From: Herbaspirillum sp. AP02
Lineage (GTDB): Bacteria > Pseudomonadota > Gammaproteobacteria > Burkholderiales > Burkholderiaceae_D
NCBI RefSeq assembly: GCF_015767275.1
Contig: NZ_JADWMY010000015.1
Location: forward strand, 39,880 to 103,879
DNA length: 64,000 nucleotides
Direction: 5' to 3'
Shown here: in pieces, positions 55,469 through 64,000 of the stretch
Layout of the letters: every line of letters begins with the position of its first letter
Numbering within the stretch: position 1 is the stretch's first letter
Notes under the pieces: generated by a model
What the model was told of the DNA's origin: nothing
Database searches by the model: none
The model's input: only the letters and a program-made list of their open reading frames with translations
Translations under genes and position numbers: made by a program

Positions 55469-56163
55469 TAGGCGAACACGGCCGAACACTTGACCTGGTC
55501 GCTATCGTTGCGGCCAGCTGCGTGGAACAGGCCGCTGTGGAACAGCACCACGTCGCCCGGCTCCAGTGACAGCGCAATGCCTTGCGAGAACAGCGCCTGG
55601 TTGGCGGGCACTTCCGGGCGCAGGAAATCCAGTTCGTCCATCTGCTCGGCTTGCAGCGTCAACCGGTGCGAGCCGGGGATGAACTTGAGGGCACCGTTTT
55701 CGGGCGTCTCCGCGCCCAGCGCCAGCCACACCGAGATCAGATCGTTGCGCGGGAAGGACCAGTAGCGGATGTCGCGGTGCCAGCCGGTGGCGGTGCCGAA
55801 AGCCGGATGCTTGGTCATCACGCAGTTGTGGTGGGCCAGGGTCAGGCAGACCGGTTCTTCGAACAGTTGATGCAACATGGCCACCAGTTGCTTGTGCCCG
55901 GCCCACTCGCGGTAGACGGGGTCGCGCTGCCAGGCTGCGCGCAGGCGCCGGGCCGTGCGGCCACCTTCGGCATCCAGCGAGGCGGGGGCACCTTCATAAC
56001 CGACCTCGGCTTCATACTCGAGCGGGGCGACGGCGCGTTGCAGGTGGTCGCGGGTGACGGCGAGCATGCGCTCGCGCAGATCGGCAGGGACCATGCCCTT
56101 CAACAGCAGATAGCCCTGCTCACGGAAAAAGGCGACCTGGGCGGGTGACAGCGGGTTCGACAT
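55396..56163 (-). CDS. Phytanoyl-CoA dioxygenase (PhyH) family protein
   Basis: 255 residues from [20 protein letters not shown]. Fe(II)/2-oxoglutarate dioxygenase fold. The metal triad is visible as His129 and Asp131 (GWHRDIRYW) and His214 (LFHAAGRN), with [10 protein letters not shown] and [14 protein letters not shown] around it. Substrate unknown. The 3' end overlaps the chemoreceptor gene tail to tail by 73 bases. A longer reading to 56286 adds an unsupported leader. Confidence 0.82.
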   Translation of the reverse strand: MSNPLSPAQVAFFREQGYLLLKGMVPADLRERMLAVTRDHLQRAVAPLEYEAEVGYEGAPASLDAEGGRTARRLRAAWQRDPVYREWAGHKQLVAMLHQLFEEPVCLTLAHHNCVMTKHPAFGTATGWHRDIRYWSFPRNDLISVWLALGAETPENGALKFIPGSHRLTLQAEQMDELDFLRPEVPANQALFSQGIALSLEPGDVVLFHSGLFHAAGRNDSDQVKCSAVFAYHGKSNLPLPGTRSAASEDVTLDD

Positions 56164-56329
56164 GTGGGTCTTTCGGGGTTGCACGGTAGCACGCCTGCGG
56201 GAATGCCTGCCTTCATTGTGCGCCGGATGGCGGCCAAGGGCATGACTGTATGCCAAGGCCGGCGGCGCGCAAGATACAGATGCCACCAGATTCTGTATCG
56301 TTTGCGCGCGCGCAAGTCCGGACTTCTTT

Positions 56330-59188
56330 TTATTTCGCTTTCTTCTTCAGCAAGGGCGCCAGGTACTTGCCGGTGACGCTGGCCGGGTTCTTCGCCACGT
56401 CCTCCGGCGTGCCGGCGGCGACGATCTTGCCGCCGCCCGCGCCGCCTTCGGGGCCGAGGTCGATGATCCAGTCGGCGGTCTTGATGACGTCCAGGTTGTG
56501 CTCGATGATGGTCACCGTATTGCCCTGATCACGCAGGCGGTGGATCACCTTGAGCAGCAGGTCGATGTCATGGAAGTGCAGACCGGTGGTCGGCTCATCG
56601 AGGATGTAGAGCGTGCGCCCGGTATCGCGCTTGGACAGTTCCAGCGACAGCTTCACGCGCTGCGCCTCGCCACCCGAGAGGGTGGTGGCGCTCTGGCCCA
56701 GCTTGATGTAACCCAGGCCCACGTCCAGCAGCGTCTGCAGCTTGCGGGCGATCAGCGGTACCGGCTTGAAGAACTCGTGGGCATCCTCCACCGTCATGTC
56801 CAGGATCTCGGTGATGTTCTTGCCCTTGTACTGCACTTCCAGGGTTTCACGGTTGTAGCGCTTGCCATGGCAGACGTCGCAAGGGACGTACACATCCGGC
56901 AGGAAGTGCATTTCCACCTTGATCACGCCATCGCCCTGGCAGGCTTCGCAGCGCCCGCCCTTGACGTTGAAGGAGAAACGACCGGCGCTGTAGCCGCGTT
57001 CCTTGGCCATCGGCACCGTGGCGAACAGGTCGCGGATCGGCGTGAACAGGCCCGTATAGGTGGCCGGGTTGGAGCGCGGGGTGCGGCCGATGGGGGCCTG
57101 GTCCACCGCGATCACCTTGTCGAAATGCTCCAGGCCGCCGATGGCTTCGTGCTCCGCCGGCTCGGTCTGCGAGCCATACAGGTGGCGCGCCGCCGACAGG
57201 TAGAGCGTGTCATTGACCAGGGTCGACTTGCCCGAACCGGAGACCCCGGTCACGCAGGTCAGCAGGCCCACCGGCAATTCCAGGTCGACGTTCTTGAGGT
57301 TGTTGCCGGAGGCACCGGTAATGGTCAGCATGCGCGACTCGTCGCAGGGTGTACGCTTCTTGGGGACCGAGATTTCCAGCGAGCCGTTGAGGTACTTGGC
57401 GGTCAGCGACTTCTTGTTCTTCAGGATCTCCGGCAGCGAGCCATGGGCGATCACGTCACCGCCGTGCACGCCCGCGCCGATGCCCATGTCGACGATGTAG
57501 TCGGCGGTGCGGATGGCGTCTTCATCGTGTTCCACCACCAGCACGGTGTTGCCGATGTCGCGCAGGTGGCGCAGGGTGTCGATCAAGCGGTCGTTGTCGC
57601 GCTGGTGCAGACCGATGGAGGGTTCGTCCAGCACATACATCACGCCGGTCAGGCCCGAGCCGATCTGCGAGGCCAGGCGGATGCGCTGGGCTTCGCCGCC
57701 GGAGAGCGTGTCGGCGCTGCGTTCCAGCGACAGGTAATCCAGGCCGACGTTGTTGAGGAAGGTCAGGCGGGAGACGATTTCCTTGATGATGCGGTCGGCG
57801 ATTTCCTTCTTGGCACCGGTCAGCTTCAGCGTCTCGAAGAAGGACAGGGTCTCGCGCAGCGGCGTGGCGGCCACTTCATAGATGGCGCGCTGCTGCTTGC
57901 CGCTGCCCACCTTCACGTAGCGCGCCTCCACCCGCAGGCGTGCGCCGTGGCAGGAAGGGCATTGCTTTTCGTTGATGAACTTGGCCAGTTCTTCCTTGAC
58001 CGCCATCGAATCGGTCTCGCGATAGCGGCGCTGCAGGTTGTTGACCACGCCTTCGAAGGTGTGCTCCTTGACCACGGTGCGGCCGCGTTCGTTGACATAG
58101 GCGAACGGAATCGCCTGGCGACCGGAACCATACAGCACCACCTGCTGTGCCTTGTCGTCGAGCTGTTCGAACGGAACGTCGAGGTCGAAGTCGTAGAAGG
58201 CTGCGATGCTGGTGAGCATCTGGAAATAGAACTGGTTGCGGCGGTCCCAGCCCTTGATCGCGCCCGAGGCCAGCGACAGGTTGGGGAAGGCGACGATACG
58301 CTTGGGATCGAAGAATTCGATATGGCCCAGACCATCGCATTCCGGGCAGGCCCCCATCGGGTTGTTGAAGGAGAACAGGCGCGGCTCCAGCTCCTGCAAC
58401 GAATAGCCGCAGATGGGGCAGGCGAACTTGTTGGAGTACAGGTGTTCCTTGCCGCCGTCCATCTCCAGCGCGATGGCGCGGCCATCGGCCAGGCGCAGCG
58501 CGGTTTCGAAGCTTTCGGCCAGGCGCTGCTTGATCTCGGCCTTGACCTTGACACGGTCGATCACCACATCGATGGTGTGCTTCTCGGTCTTCTTCAGCTT
58601 GGGCAGGTCATCGACCTCGTAGACCTTGGCCGTGCCAGTGCCGCTCTGGATGCGGAAGCGCACGAAACCCTGCGCCTGCATCTCCTCGAACAGGTCGGCA
58701 TGCTCGCCCTTGCGGTTGGCCACCACGGGGGCCATGATCATCAGCTTGGTGTCTTCCGGCAGCGCCAGCACGGCATCGACCATCTGCGAGACCGATTGGG
58801 CCTCCAGCGGATGCTCGGGGTGATCGGGGCAGTAAGGCGTTCCCACGCGGGCGTACAGCAGGCGCAGGTAATCGTGGATTTCGGTGACGGTGCCCACGGT
58901 GGAGCGCGGGTTGTGCGAAGTGGCCTTCTGTTCGATGGAGATGGCCGGAGACAGGCCCTCGATCATGTCCACGTCCGGCTTTTCCATCAGTTGCAGGAAC
59001 TGGCGCGCATAGGCCGACAGGGACTCCACGTAGCGGCGCTGGCCCTCTGCGTACAAGGTGTCGAAGGCCAGCGAGGACTTGCCCGACCCGGACAGCCCGG
59101 TGATGACGATGAGCTTGTTGCGGGGGAGGTCTAGGCTGATATTCTTGAGGTTATGCGTGCGCGCGCCGCGAATGCGAATTTCTTCCAT
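56330..59188 (-). CDS. uvrA: Excinuclease ABC subunit A
   Basis: 952 residues. Two ABC ATPase modules: Walker [16 protein letters not shown] (near 33) and [15 protein letters not shown] (near 645), each with [12 protein letters not shown] or [12 protein letters not shown] signatures. Zinc motifs CPICGY ... CPECDG and CEACQG ... CDVCHG are present. Damage recognition in nucleotide excision repair with UvrB and UvrC, which are elsewhere. The large open frame on the opposite strand is an antisense shadow. Confidence 0.97.
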   Translation of the reverse strand: MEEIRIRGARTHNLKNISLDLPRNKLIVITGLSGSGKSSLAFDTLYAEGQRRYVESLSAYARQFLQLMEKPDVDMIEGLSPAISIEQKATSHNPRSTVGTVTEIHDYLRLLYARVGTPYCPDHPEHPLEAQSVSQMVDAVLALPEDTKLMIMAPVVANRKGEHADLFEEMQAQGFVRFRIQSGTGTAKVYEVDDLPKLKKTEKHTIDVVIDRVKVKAEIKQRLAESFETALRLADGRAIALEMDGGKEHLYSNKFACPICGYSLQELEPRLFSFNNPMGACPECDGLGHIEFFDPKRIVAFPNLSLASGAIKGWDRRNQFYFQMLTSIAAFYDFDLDVPFEQLDDKAQQVVLYGSGRQAIPFAYVNERGRTVVKEHTFEGVVNNLQRRYRETDSMAVKEELAKFINEKQCPSCHGARLRVEARYVKVGSGKQQRAIYEVAATPLRETLSFFETLKLTGAKKEIADRIIKEIVSRLTFLNNVGLDYLSLERSADTLSGGEAQRIRLASQIGSGLTGVMYVLDEPSIGLHQRDNDRLIDTLRHLRDIGNTVLVVEHDEDAIRTADYIVDMGIGAGVHGGDVIAHGSLPEILKNKKSLTAKYLNGSLEISVPKKRTPCDESRMLTITGASGNNLKNVDLELPVGLLTCVTGVSGSGKSTLVNDTLYLSAARHLYGSQTEPAEHEAIGGLEHFDKVIAVDQAPIGRTPRSNPATYTGLFTPIRDLFATVPMAKERGYSAGRFSFNVKGGRCEACQGDGVIKVEMHFLPDVYVPCDVCHGKRYNRETLEVQYKGKNITEILDMTVEDAHEFFKPVPLIARKLQTLLDVGLGYIKLGQSATTLSGGEAQRVKLSLELSKRDTGRTLYILDEPTTGLHFHDIDLLLKVIHRLRDQGNTVTIIEHNLDVIKTADWIIDLGPEGGAGGGKIVAAGTPEDVAKNPASVTGKYLAPLLKKKAK

Positions 59189-59489
59189 GGATGCCTTCAG
59201 CTAGGGGTTTCCTGCCGCCGCGTGGAATGACGCCTTGCGCGGAGCAGCGGTGGGACAACATGTAACTATAACAGGACTGCGAACGGCCGGCAGGCGGGCT
59301 GGCGGTGCCAGAGGACCCAGGTGGGAACGCAGCCGGAAAATGAAAGCGCGGCAGTGGGAAAAGCCACCCGGATGGCGCGCGAATGACGCAGGAAATCGCC
59401 CGCGCCAGCCTGCGCGCAATGCGCCGGCCAGCAAAAAAGCCGGCACATGGCCGGCTCCTGTTCGCAGGTCGACTGACAGTGGCCGATAT
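59189..59489. other. Intergenic region upstream of uvrA
   Basis: 301 bases. Holds the terminator of the glycosyltransferase gene at its right end. The remainder is the uvrA upstream region. No LexA box of the CTGT-N8-ACAG type was seen. Confidence 0.5.
59433..59456 (-). terminator. Terminator of the glycosyltransferase gene
   Basis: On the minus strand AGCCGGC-CATGT-GCCGGCT is followed by TTTTTGC. It is 34 bases past the stop at 59490. Confidence 0.88.
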
Positions 59490-61244
59490 TTAACCGGCGC
59501 GCTGCCAGAGCTTGAAGAGCTGTCCGTCGTCGCCATCGCGGCGCCCTTCCCAGTACAGCGTCCAGTGACCTTTGGGGCGGTGGGCGACACCGGGGGTTTG
59601 CTGGATGACCCAGCGGCATTCGGTCGTTCCTGCACTATCAATGGGTTGATGCAGGACGCCTGTGTAGTAGTACAACATCGGTGCCTCCGACTCGCCCAGA
59701 TTCTGGCTGGCCATGCAGTCGTCGGCGCGCCAGGCGGGCGCGAGCCGGGTGTTCAGGTCGGCGTAGACGAACTCGTAGCTTTTCCCGTAGTCGGCCCACG
59801 GCAGCAGCAGCGTGAAGGCCAGGCCCCACATCAGCGTGATCCCGCCGAACCAGGAAAACGCGCCACGCCACTGGCCGGCCTGCTGCAGCAAGCCCAGCGA
59901 GACGATCCACAGGATGCTCATGGCGCCGGCAGCCAGCAAGGCCAGCGGCTGGATCGGCGTCACATACTCCAGGGGTAGCCACTTGCCCATGAAGGCGATC
60001 CAGTGATGATGTTCGACCGGCAAGGTCGATACCACATAGATCGCCCAGATGCCCACGGCCATCAGACCGAAGGCCACGCGCGCCAGCCAGTCCCAACCCA
60101 GGTTGAGTACGTCCGGCAGGCGCGGGATGGCGCGCGCGCCCAGCATCACGAGCGGCAACAATACCGGCAGCAGATACAGTTGGCGGGCTGTGGCCGAGCT
60201 TTGCAGCACGGCCAGGCTGATGACGGCGAAGACCAGTGGCATGGCGACCCGCGAGGTGCCGGCCTGGCGCCAGTCGCCGCGGGCCAGGGCCAGCAGGGCC
60301 AGCAGCGAGCCGGGCAGGGCAAAGCCGGTCAGCGCCCTCAGGATCACGGTGTGATCATTGTCGGAGCCCAGCTTTTTCACCGAAAAACCGAAAAAGCGGC
60401 CGACATTGTTATCCCAGAACCATTCCATGAACAAGGGCATCGAGTGTTGCGCCAGCAGGACTGGCCAGATCACGAAGAAAGGTAGCGATACCAGTACCGC
60501 CAGGCCGACCATCTTCCAATAAGTGCGCTGGCGGCAGGACTGCACCAGCAGGCCCAGCACCAGTGCCGTGGCCGCGAAGGTCAGCGGCACGAACAGGCCC
60601 TTGCTCATCTCGGTGATCCCCACCCCCAGGCCGAACCAGAACGCAGCCGTCCAGGAAGGCGTGCGACGTTCCTGGTTCAGGGCGATGGCCAGCAGGCCAT
60701 AGGTCGCCATGGTGGCACCGGTGACCAGTGCCACGTCGGTGAACATGTCATGGGCGTGCTTGACCATCCCGGGCGAGCCGGCGAATAGCGCCAGCGTTGC
60801 CAGCACCGGCAGGCTCATCAAACTGCGCTGGTTCCACATCATCTGGGCGATGCGCGCCACGAACACCAGCGTCACCAGGTTGTAGAGGACACTGGCCAGG
60901 CGCGCGCCCTCGTGGTACGGCAACAGCGGATGCAGCAGCTTGGCCAGCAACACCGCCGTCCAGTAGTACAGCGGTGGCTTTTCCATGAACGGCCGGCCGG
61001 CGTTGGTCGGCACCAGATACTCGCCCGACGTCAGCATGTGATGGATCATGCCGAAGGAATAGGTTTCGTCCTGTTTCCATGGCCCGTGGCCGAAGATGCC
61101 AGGCAGCATCCAGGCAGCGCCGGCCAGTACCAGCAGCAGCCAGGCGGTGCGCGTGGACAGGGCGCGCTGGCCCAGGGCCGAGGGCGAGGCCGTCGAAAAG
61201 GAAGGCCCTGGCTTGCGTTCAGAGACCGAGTCGAATAGGAACAT
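59490..61244 (-). CDS. Membrane glycosyltransferase, ArnT/PMT-like (GT-C fold)
   Basis: 584 residues from MFLFDSVSERKPGPSFSTAS. Family features are the early acidic pair in KQDETYSFGMIHHMLTSGEYLVPTNAGRPFMEKPPLYYW, then about ten more membrane helices and a periplasmic C-terminal domain. Transfers sugar from a polyprenyl-phosphate donor, as ArnT does to lipid A. The acceptor here is unknown. A GTG start at 61319 would add 25 residues. Neither has a strong ribosome site. Divergent from the MFS gene. Confidence 0.82.
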   Translation of the reverse strand: MFLFDSVSERKPGPSFSTASPSALGQRALSTRTAWLLLVLAGAAWMLPGIFGHGPWKQDETYSFGMIHHMLTSGEYLVPTNAGRPFMEKPPLYYWTAVLLAKLLHPLLPYHEGARLASVLYNLVTLVFVARIAQMMWNQRSLMSLPVLATLALFAGSPGMVKHAHDMFTDVALVTGATMATYGLLAIALNQERRTPSWTAAFWFGLGVGITEMSKGLFVPLTFAATALVLGLLVQSCRQRTYWKMVGLAVLVSLPFFVIWPVLLAQHSMPLFMEWFWDNNVGRFFGFSVKKLGSDNDHTVILRALTGFALPGSLLALLALARGDWRQAGTSRVAMPLVFAVISLAVLQSSATARQLYLLPVLLPLVMLGARAIPRLPDVLNLGWDWLARVAFGLMAVGIWAIYVVSTLPVEHHHWIAFMGKWLPLEYVTPIQPLALLAAGAMSILWIVSLGLLQQAGQWRGAFSWFGGITLMWGLAFTLLLPWADYGKSYEFVYADLNTRLAPAWRADDCMASQNLGESEAPMLYYYTGVLHQPIDSAGTTECRWVIQQTPGVAHRPKGHWTLYWEGRRDGDDGQLFKLWQRAG

Positions 61245-61765
61245 GCTGAATACGGATGCGAGCCGCCTGCGCTGCCCGCGAAAAATCAAAAAATGAAAAC
61301 CTGGGTGCAGAGCGGCCACAAGAGTGGTTCCGGACGCGCCGTGACGCAGTGCCTGAAACTCCTCGCCATCCTCTGCATCGGGTTTTCTTCCCCCTTGATG
61401 CGTACTTGCTTTATTTTTCTTGGCGAGGATTGTTGCCTTGCGGAATTTTCCGGTGATGGAAGTCGGCGGCTGTTATAGGACTCTGCAGAAAAACGAGCAC
61501 GTCCTTATTTTGGCATAAGCATTGAACTAGATGACATATTTGTCAGGAAAGATGTGAAGATTCTCAACATATGGCTTGCAGTGATCGCAAGTTGTTGGAT
61601 TGATGCAGCACATGGAACTGCACTAAACCTGTCAGCCCCGCACCGACCTCGCCAGGCGGCCTGACGACGGGCAGGACTATGCTGTTACCATACTGCCTTT
61701 GTCCTACAGCCCGGTTTCATGAAAGACCGGGCAGCCGCCAACGCCAGCCCCTATACGCCACACGT
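61245..61765. other. Divergent region between glycosyltransferase and MFS genes
   Basis: About 520 bases without a supported gene. The right half is AT-rich. It contains a small inverted repeat TGACA-TATT-TGTCA (61532-61545) and CTTGC...GCAAG (near 61577-61593). These may be part of the divergent promoters, but no regulator is assigned. Confidence 0.45.
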
Positions 61766-63007
61766 ATGTCCCACGACACAAATTCATCCGCACAGCCTGA
61801 GAAAACCGGCATGTCGCGCGCCGAGGTGCGCGCCAGCGTTTCCCTGGCCTCGATCTTTTCCCTGCGCATGCTGGGCCTGTTCCTGGTGTTGCCGGTGTTT
61901 GCCGTACATGCCCACAGCCTGCCCGGGGGCGACAGCGATACCCTGGTCGGCATCGCCCTGGGCATCTACGGACTGGCGCAGGCCTGTGGGCAGATTCCCT
62001 ACGGGATGGCCTCCGACCGCTACGGCCGCAAGCGCATCATTGTCATTGGCTTGCTGCTGTTTGCGCTGGGTTCTTTCGTCGCCGCCGGTGCACAGAGCGT
62101 GATGTGGCTGCTGGTGGGGCGTGCGCTGCAGGGTTCGGGCGCGATTTCGGCCGCCATCACCGCGTTCATTGCCGATTCCACCCGCGAGGAACACCGCACC
62201 AAGGCCATGGCCATGGTAGGGGCCTCCATCGGGGTGACCTTCGCGGTTTCGATGGTGGCCTCGCCGCTGCTCTACGAATCGATCGGCATGGGCGGCATCT
62301 TCGGCCTGACTGGCGTGCTCTCCCTGCTGGCCATCGCGGTGGTGCTGTGGGTGGTGCCGGCGGCGCCGATGGCACAGGCCAGGCGGGTGTCTTTGGCCCA
62401 GGTACTGCGCCAGACCGAACTGCTGCGTCTGAACTGGGGAGTGTTCACGCTGCACCTGACCCAGGTCGCGATGTTCCTGGTGGTGCCGGCGGCGCTGGTG
62501 CAATCGGCTGGCCTGCCGCTGGGCGAGCACTGGAAGATCTACCTGCCGGTGGTACTGGCCTCCTTCGTGCTGATGCTGCCACCTATCATCGTGGCGGAGA
62601 AATATGGACGCATGAAGCCGGTGTTCATCGGCGCCATCAGCCTGATGCTGCTGGTGCAGGTGGGTTTCTGGCTGGTATTGTCCCGGCCGCTGGGAAATAT
62701 GTGGATGCTGGTGACGCTGCTGTTCCTGTTCTTCGTCGCCTTCAACATCCTGGAGGCGGCCCAGCCCTCGCTGGTGTCCCGCATCGCCCCGCCAGCAGCC
62801 AAGGGCACCGCGCTCGGTGTCTACAACACCTTGCAGGCGCTGGGTTTGTCGTGTGGCGGTGCACTGGGCGGCTGGCTTAAACAAAATGTGGGGAATTCTG
62901 CGGTGTTCCTCTTGTCTGCTGTGCTCACCCTGACCTGGCTTATAATCGCGGCTAACATGAAAAACCTGCCGCGCCGTTCTGCGCCGGCGGCGGGTGCAAC
63001 AGCCTAA
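61766..63007 (+). CDS. MFS transporter (YajR-like)
   Basis: 413 residues from MSHDTNSSAQPEKTGMSRAE. Twelve membrane helices, MFS loop motif GMASDRYGRKRIIVIG between helices 2 and 3, and GRALQGSGAISAA in helix 4, as in drug-efflux YajR relatives. Starts at Met16 (61811) or further upstream (61679) are possible. Usual neighbour of uvrA and ssb in betaproteobacteria. Substrate unknown. The 3' end contains a TATAAT hexamer that may serve ssb. Confidence 0.87.
   Translation: MSHDTNSSAQPEKTGMSRAEVRASVSLASIFSLRMLGLFLVLPVFAVHAHSLPGGDSDTLVGIALGIYGLAQACGQIPYGMASDRYGRKRIIVIGLLLFALGSFVAAGAQSVMWLLVGRALQGSGAISAAITAFIADSTREEHRTKAMAMVGASIGVTFAVSMVASPLLYESIGMGGIFGLTGVLSLLAIAVVLWVVPAAPMAQARRVSLAQVLRQTELLRLNWGVFTLHLTQVAMFLVVPAALVQSAGLPLGEHWKIYLPVVLASFVLMLPPIIVAEKYGRMKPVFIGAISLMLLVQVGFWLVLSRPLGNMWMLVTLLFLFFVAFNILEAAQPSLVSRIAPPAAKGTALGVYNTLQALGLSCGGALGGWLKQNVGNSAVFLLSAVLTLTWLIIAANMKNLPRRSAPAAGATA
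62941..62946 (+). promoter_or_regulatory. Candidate -10 element for ssb
   Basis: A perfect TATAAT lies 85 bases upstream of the ssb start, inside the MFS gene end. No good -35 is seen at 16-18 bases, so the call is tentative. Confidence 0.3.
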
Positions 63008-63025
63008 ACGTATTCAGGAGAAACA

Positions 63026-63556
63026 ATGGCATCGGTCAATAAAGTCATCATCGTCGGCAACCTGGGACGCGATCCGGAAACACGCTACATGCCCAACGGC
63101 GAAGCTGTCACCAACATCGCCGTCGCCACGACCGAGAGCTGGAAGGACAAGAATTCCGGCGAAAAGAAGGAGCTCACCGAATGGCACCGCATCACCTTCT
63201 ATCGCAAGCTGGCTGAAATCGCCGGCCAGTACCTGAAGAAGGGTTCGCAGATCTACGTCGAAGGCCGCCTGCAAACGCGCAAGTGGCAGGACAAGGAAGG
63301 CGTGGAGCGCTACACCACTGAAATCATCGCCGATACCATGCAGATGCTGGGTGGCCGCCAAGGCGCAGGTGGTGGTGGCGGCATGGATGAAGGCGGTTAC
63401 GGTGGTGGTGGTGGTGGCGCAGGCAGCTATGGCGGCGGTGCTCCGCGTCAGAGCGCCGGTGGTAACGCAGGCGGTGGCGCCAGTGCCCCCCGTCAGCAAC
63501 CGGCCCAGCGCCCGGCGCCGAACTTCTCGGACATGGACGACGACATTCCGTTCTGA
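63026..63556 (+). CDS. ssb: Single-stranded DNA-binding protein
   Basis: 176 residues. N-terminal OB fold (1-110): [31 protein letters not shown] and [42 protein letters not shown] Gly-rich linker (about 112-165) follows, and the acidic tip DDDIPF that binds partner proteins. Tetrameric coating of single-stranded DNA in replication and repair. GGAGAAAC precedes the ATG. Confidence 0.97.
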   Translation: MASVNKVIIVGNLGRDPETRYMPNGEAVTNIAVATTESWKDKNSGEKKELTEWHRITFYRKLAEIAGQYLKKGSQIYVEGRLQTRKWQDKEGVERYTTEIIADTMQMLGGRQGAGGGGGMDEGGYGGGGGGAGSYGGGAPRQSAGGNAGGGASAPRQQPAQRPAPNFSDMDDDIPF

Positions 63557-63600
63557 TCCGTTCCCACAGGCTGCGAATGCAGCCTCGTGTGTCCGATGAA

Positions 63601-63633
63601 CCCCTCGCCTGCTGATGCAGCGAGGGGTTTTTT
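63601..63633 (+). terminator. Terminator of ssb
   Basis: CCCCTCGC (63601-63608) and GCGAGGGG (63620-63627) form a perfect 8-bp stem, followed by six T residues. It separates ssb from the small-ORF array. Confidence 0.9.
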
Positions 63634-63644
63634 CATGGGCCATG

Positions 63645-63658
63645 GTTTCAATTGAAAC
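63645..63658. promoter_or_regulatory. Perfect 14-bp palindrome upstream of the small-ORF array
   Basis: GTTTCAATTGAAAC is fully self-complementary and lies 106 bases before the first small ORF. It overlaps a possible -35 TTGAAA (63652-63657), with TGCAAT 16 bases further on. Suggests an operator over the array promoter (inference). Confidence 0.45.
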
Positions 63659-63763
63659 GTGGCCGGGCGAACCTGCAATCTGGCGGTAACCGGGCAACGC
63701 GATGATGACAACAAGCCGAAGCAAACAGCATCGGTCCCAACCCACCAGATCAAGGAGAACATC

Positions 63764-63823
63764 ATGCTCGTCGGACTCATCGTCGCTTTCGCAGAAACCA
63801 TGTCCCACATCTTCGGCGGCTGA
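63764..63823 (+). CDS. Small hydrophobic peptide, repeat copy 1
   Basis: 20 codons including TGA, encoding MLVGLIVAFAETMSHIFGG. Shine-Dalgarno AAGGAG is spaced 7 bases from the ATG. The N-terminal half is hydrophobic enough for a short membrane segment, followed by Glu11, His15 and a Gly-Gly end. No family recognised. Compared with copies 2 and 3 it has V3 instead of I3 and a silent GCT. Too short for usual gene finders, but the repeat, the ribosome site and the conserved frame support translation. Confidence 0.6.
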   Translation: MLVGLIVAFAETMSHIFGG

Positions 63824-63849
63824 TCGCCAGCCATCACAAGGAGAACATC

Positions 63850-63909
63850 ATGCTCATCGGACTCATCGTCGCCTTCGCAGAAACCATGTCCCACATCTTC
63901 GGCGGCTGA
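63850..63909 (+). CDS. Small hydrophobic peptide, repeat copy 2
   Basis: Encodes MLIGLIVAFAETMSHIFGG, 19 residues, with the same AAGGAG site. Begins 26 bases after the stop of copy 1 and in a different frame. Length and hydrophobicity are like those of type I toxins such as Ibs, but no sequence match to a known toxin is claimed. Translation could be coupled along one transcript. Confidence 0.6.
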   Translation: MLIGLIVAFAETMSHIFGG

Positions 63910-63935
63910 TCGCCAGCCATCACAAGGAGAACATC

Positions 63936-63995
63936 ATGCTCATCGGACTCATCGTCGCCTTCGCAGAAACCATGTCCCACATCTTCGGCGGCTGA
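63936..63995 (+). CDS. Small hydrophobic peptide, repeat copy 3
   Basis: Identical in peptide and nucleotide sequence to copy 2. The stop TGA is at 63993-63995, and the first bases of the next spacer (TCGCC) are seen before the window ends. A 97-residue in-frame reading beginning at 63702 ends in this ORF but is an artefact of the shifted upstream copies. Confidence 0.6.
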   Translation: MLIGLIVAFAETMSHIFGG

Positions 63996-64000
63996 TCGCC

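Larger units (their letters stand above)
63751..64000 (+). repeat. 86-bp tandem repeat carrying small ORFs (runs off the window)
   Basis: Unit length is 86 bases, from ATG to ATG (63764, 63850, 63936). Copies two and three are identical over their shared length. Copy one differs at two bases inside the ORF. Each unit has CAAGGAGAACATC before the ATG and a stop followed by GATCGCCAGCC, which can pair with the preceding GGCGGCT. The third copy is cut after its stop, so the array probably continues. 86 is not a multiple of three, so neighbouring ORFs are in different frames. Confidence 0.95.

Noticed and set aside
56498..59134. 878-codon plus-strand frame opposite uvrA
   Set aside because: Antisense shadow. 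UvrA on the minus strand has both Walker motifs and zinc fingers, and the shadow has no recognisable domain.
63014..63894. Minus-strand frames opposite ssb and the small-ORF array (including repeated MGHGFCE starts)
   Set aside because: They gain their repeated N-termini only from the tandem repeat and cross the ssb terminator and ssb itself. No ribosome site was seen.
63702..63995. 97-residue plus-strand protein ending in the repeat peptide
   Set aside because: It reads the first two repeat copies out of frame and only the third in frame. The part before the last ORF is basic low-complexity sequence.
63751..64000. CRISPR-like array
   Set aside because: The repeats are contiguous with no unique spacers, and each unit holds a Shine-Dalgarno and an ORF. 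No cas genes are present.

Overview
The window reads as the chromosome of a GC-rich betaproteobacterium of the Burkholderiales, most like the Oxalobacteraceae (Herbaspirillum-like). This is an inference from gene order (kdsD-kdsC-lptC-lptA-lptB-rpoN-hpf, and uvrA-MFS-ssb), the Burkholderiales-type porin, and the many Liv-type ABC transporters tied to aromatic catabolism. No rRNA, tRNA, CRISPR array, transposase or phage gene was seen.

Bases 1-34,700 are an aromatic-acid island. On the minus strand (9.3 kb down to the left edge) lies an operon for hydroxycinnamates: enoyl-CoA hydratase, feruloyl-CoA synthase, thiolase, short-chain dehydrogenase, 4-hydroxybenzoyl-CoA-type thioesterase, then a periplasmic binding protein, LivH and a LivM-LivG fusion cut by the window edge. 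This set fits CoA-dependent beta-oxidation of ferulate or coumarate to vanillate or 4-hydroxybenzoate. Next come a second binding protein, a porin, a PcaR-type IclR regulator divergent from pcaIJF, a complete livHMGF set, an HD-GYP protein, LysR and MarR regulators, vanAB, a third binding protein, a roughly 0.7 kb nested inverted-repeat element, pcaHG-pcaB-pcaCD (PcaC-PcaD fusion), a second IclR regulator, and pobA with its AraC regulator. Together these genes could take hydroxycinnamates to vanillate or 4-hydroxybenzoate, then protocatechuate, then succinyl-CoA and acetyl-CoA. Paired 15-bp boxes suggest one IclR regulator controls both pcaIJF and the binding-protein/porin promoter region.

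Bases 34,700-45,300 are mixed accessory genes: a small membrane protein, a PNPOx-like flavoprotein, a CPBP protease, AraC/GyrI, a receiver-only protein with Glu in the phosphorylation position, an Lrp regulator divergent from a stand-alone homodimeric 2-oxoacid dehydrogenase E1, an SDR, a HigBA toxin-antitoxin pair with a palindromic operator, ubiX and grxD.

Bases 45,500-51,300 form the conserved LPS-export and Kdo operon with rpoN and hpf. Then follow a Kef-type antiporter, a chemoreceptor that overlaps a convergent dioxygenase gene, uvrA, a glycosyltransferase, an MFS transporter and ssb.

The last 250 bases hold the most unusual feature. An 86-bp tandem repeat is present in at least three copies and runs off the window. 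Each copy carries a strong Shine-Dalgarno and its own 19-codon ORF for a nearly identical hydrophobic peptide (MLVGLIVAFAETMSHIFGG or its V3I variant). The period is not a multiple of three, so these are separate small genes, possibly a multi-copy membrane peptide or type I toxin-like system.
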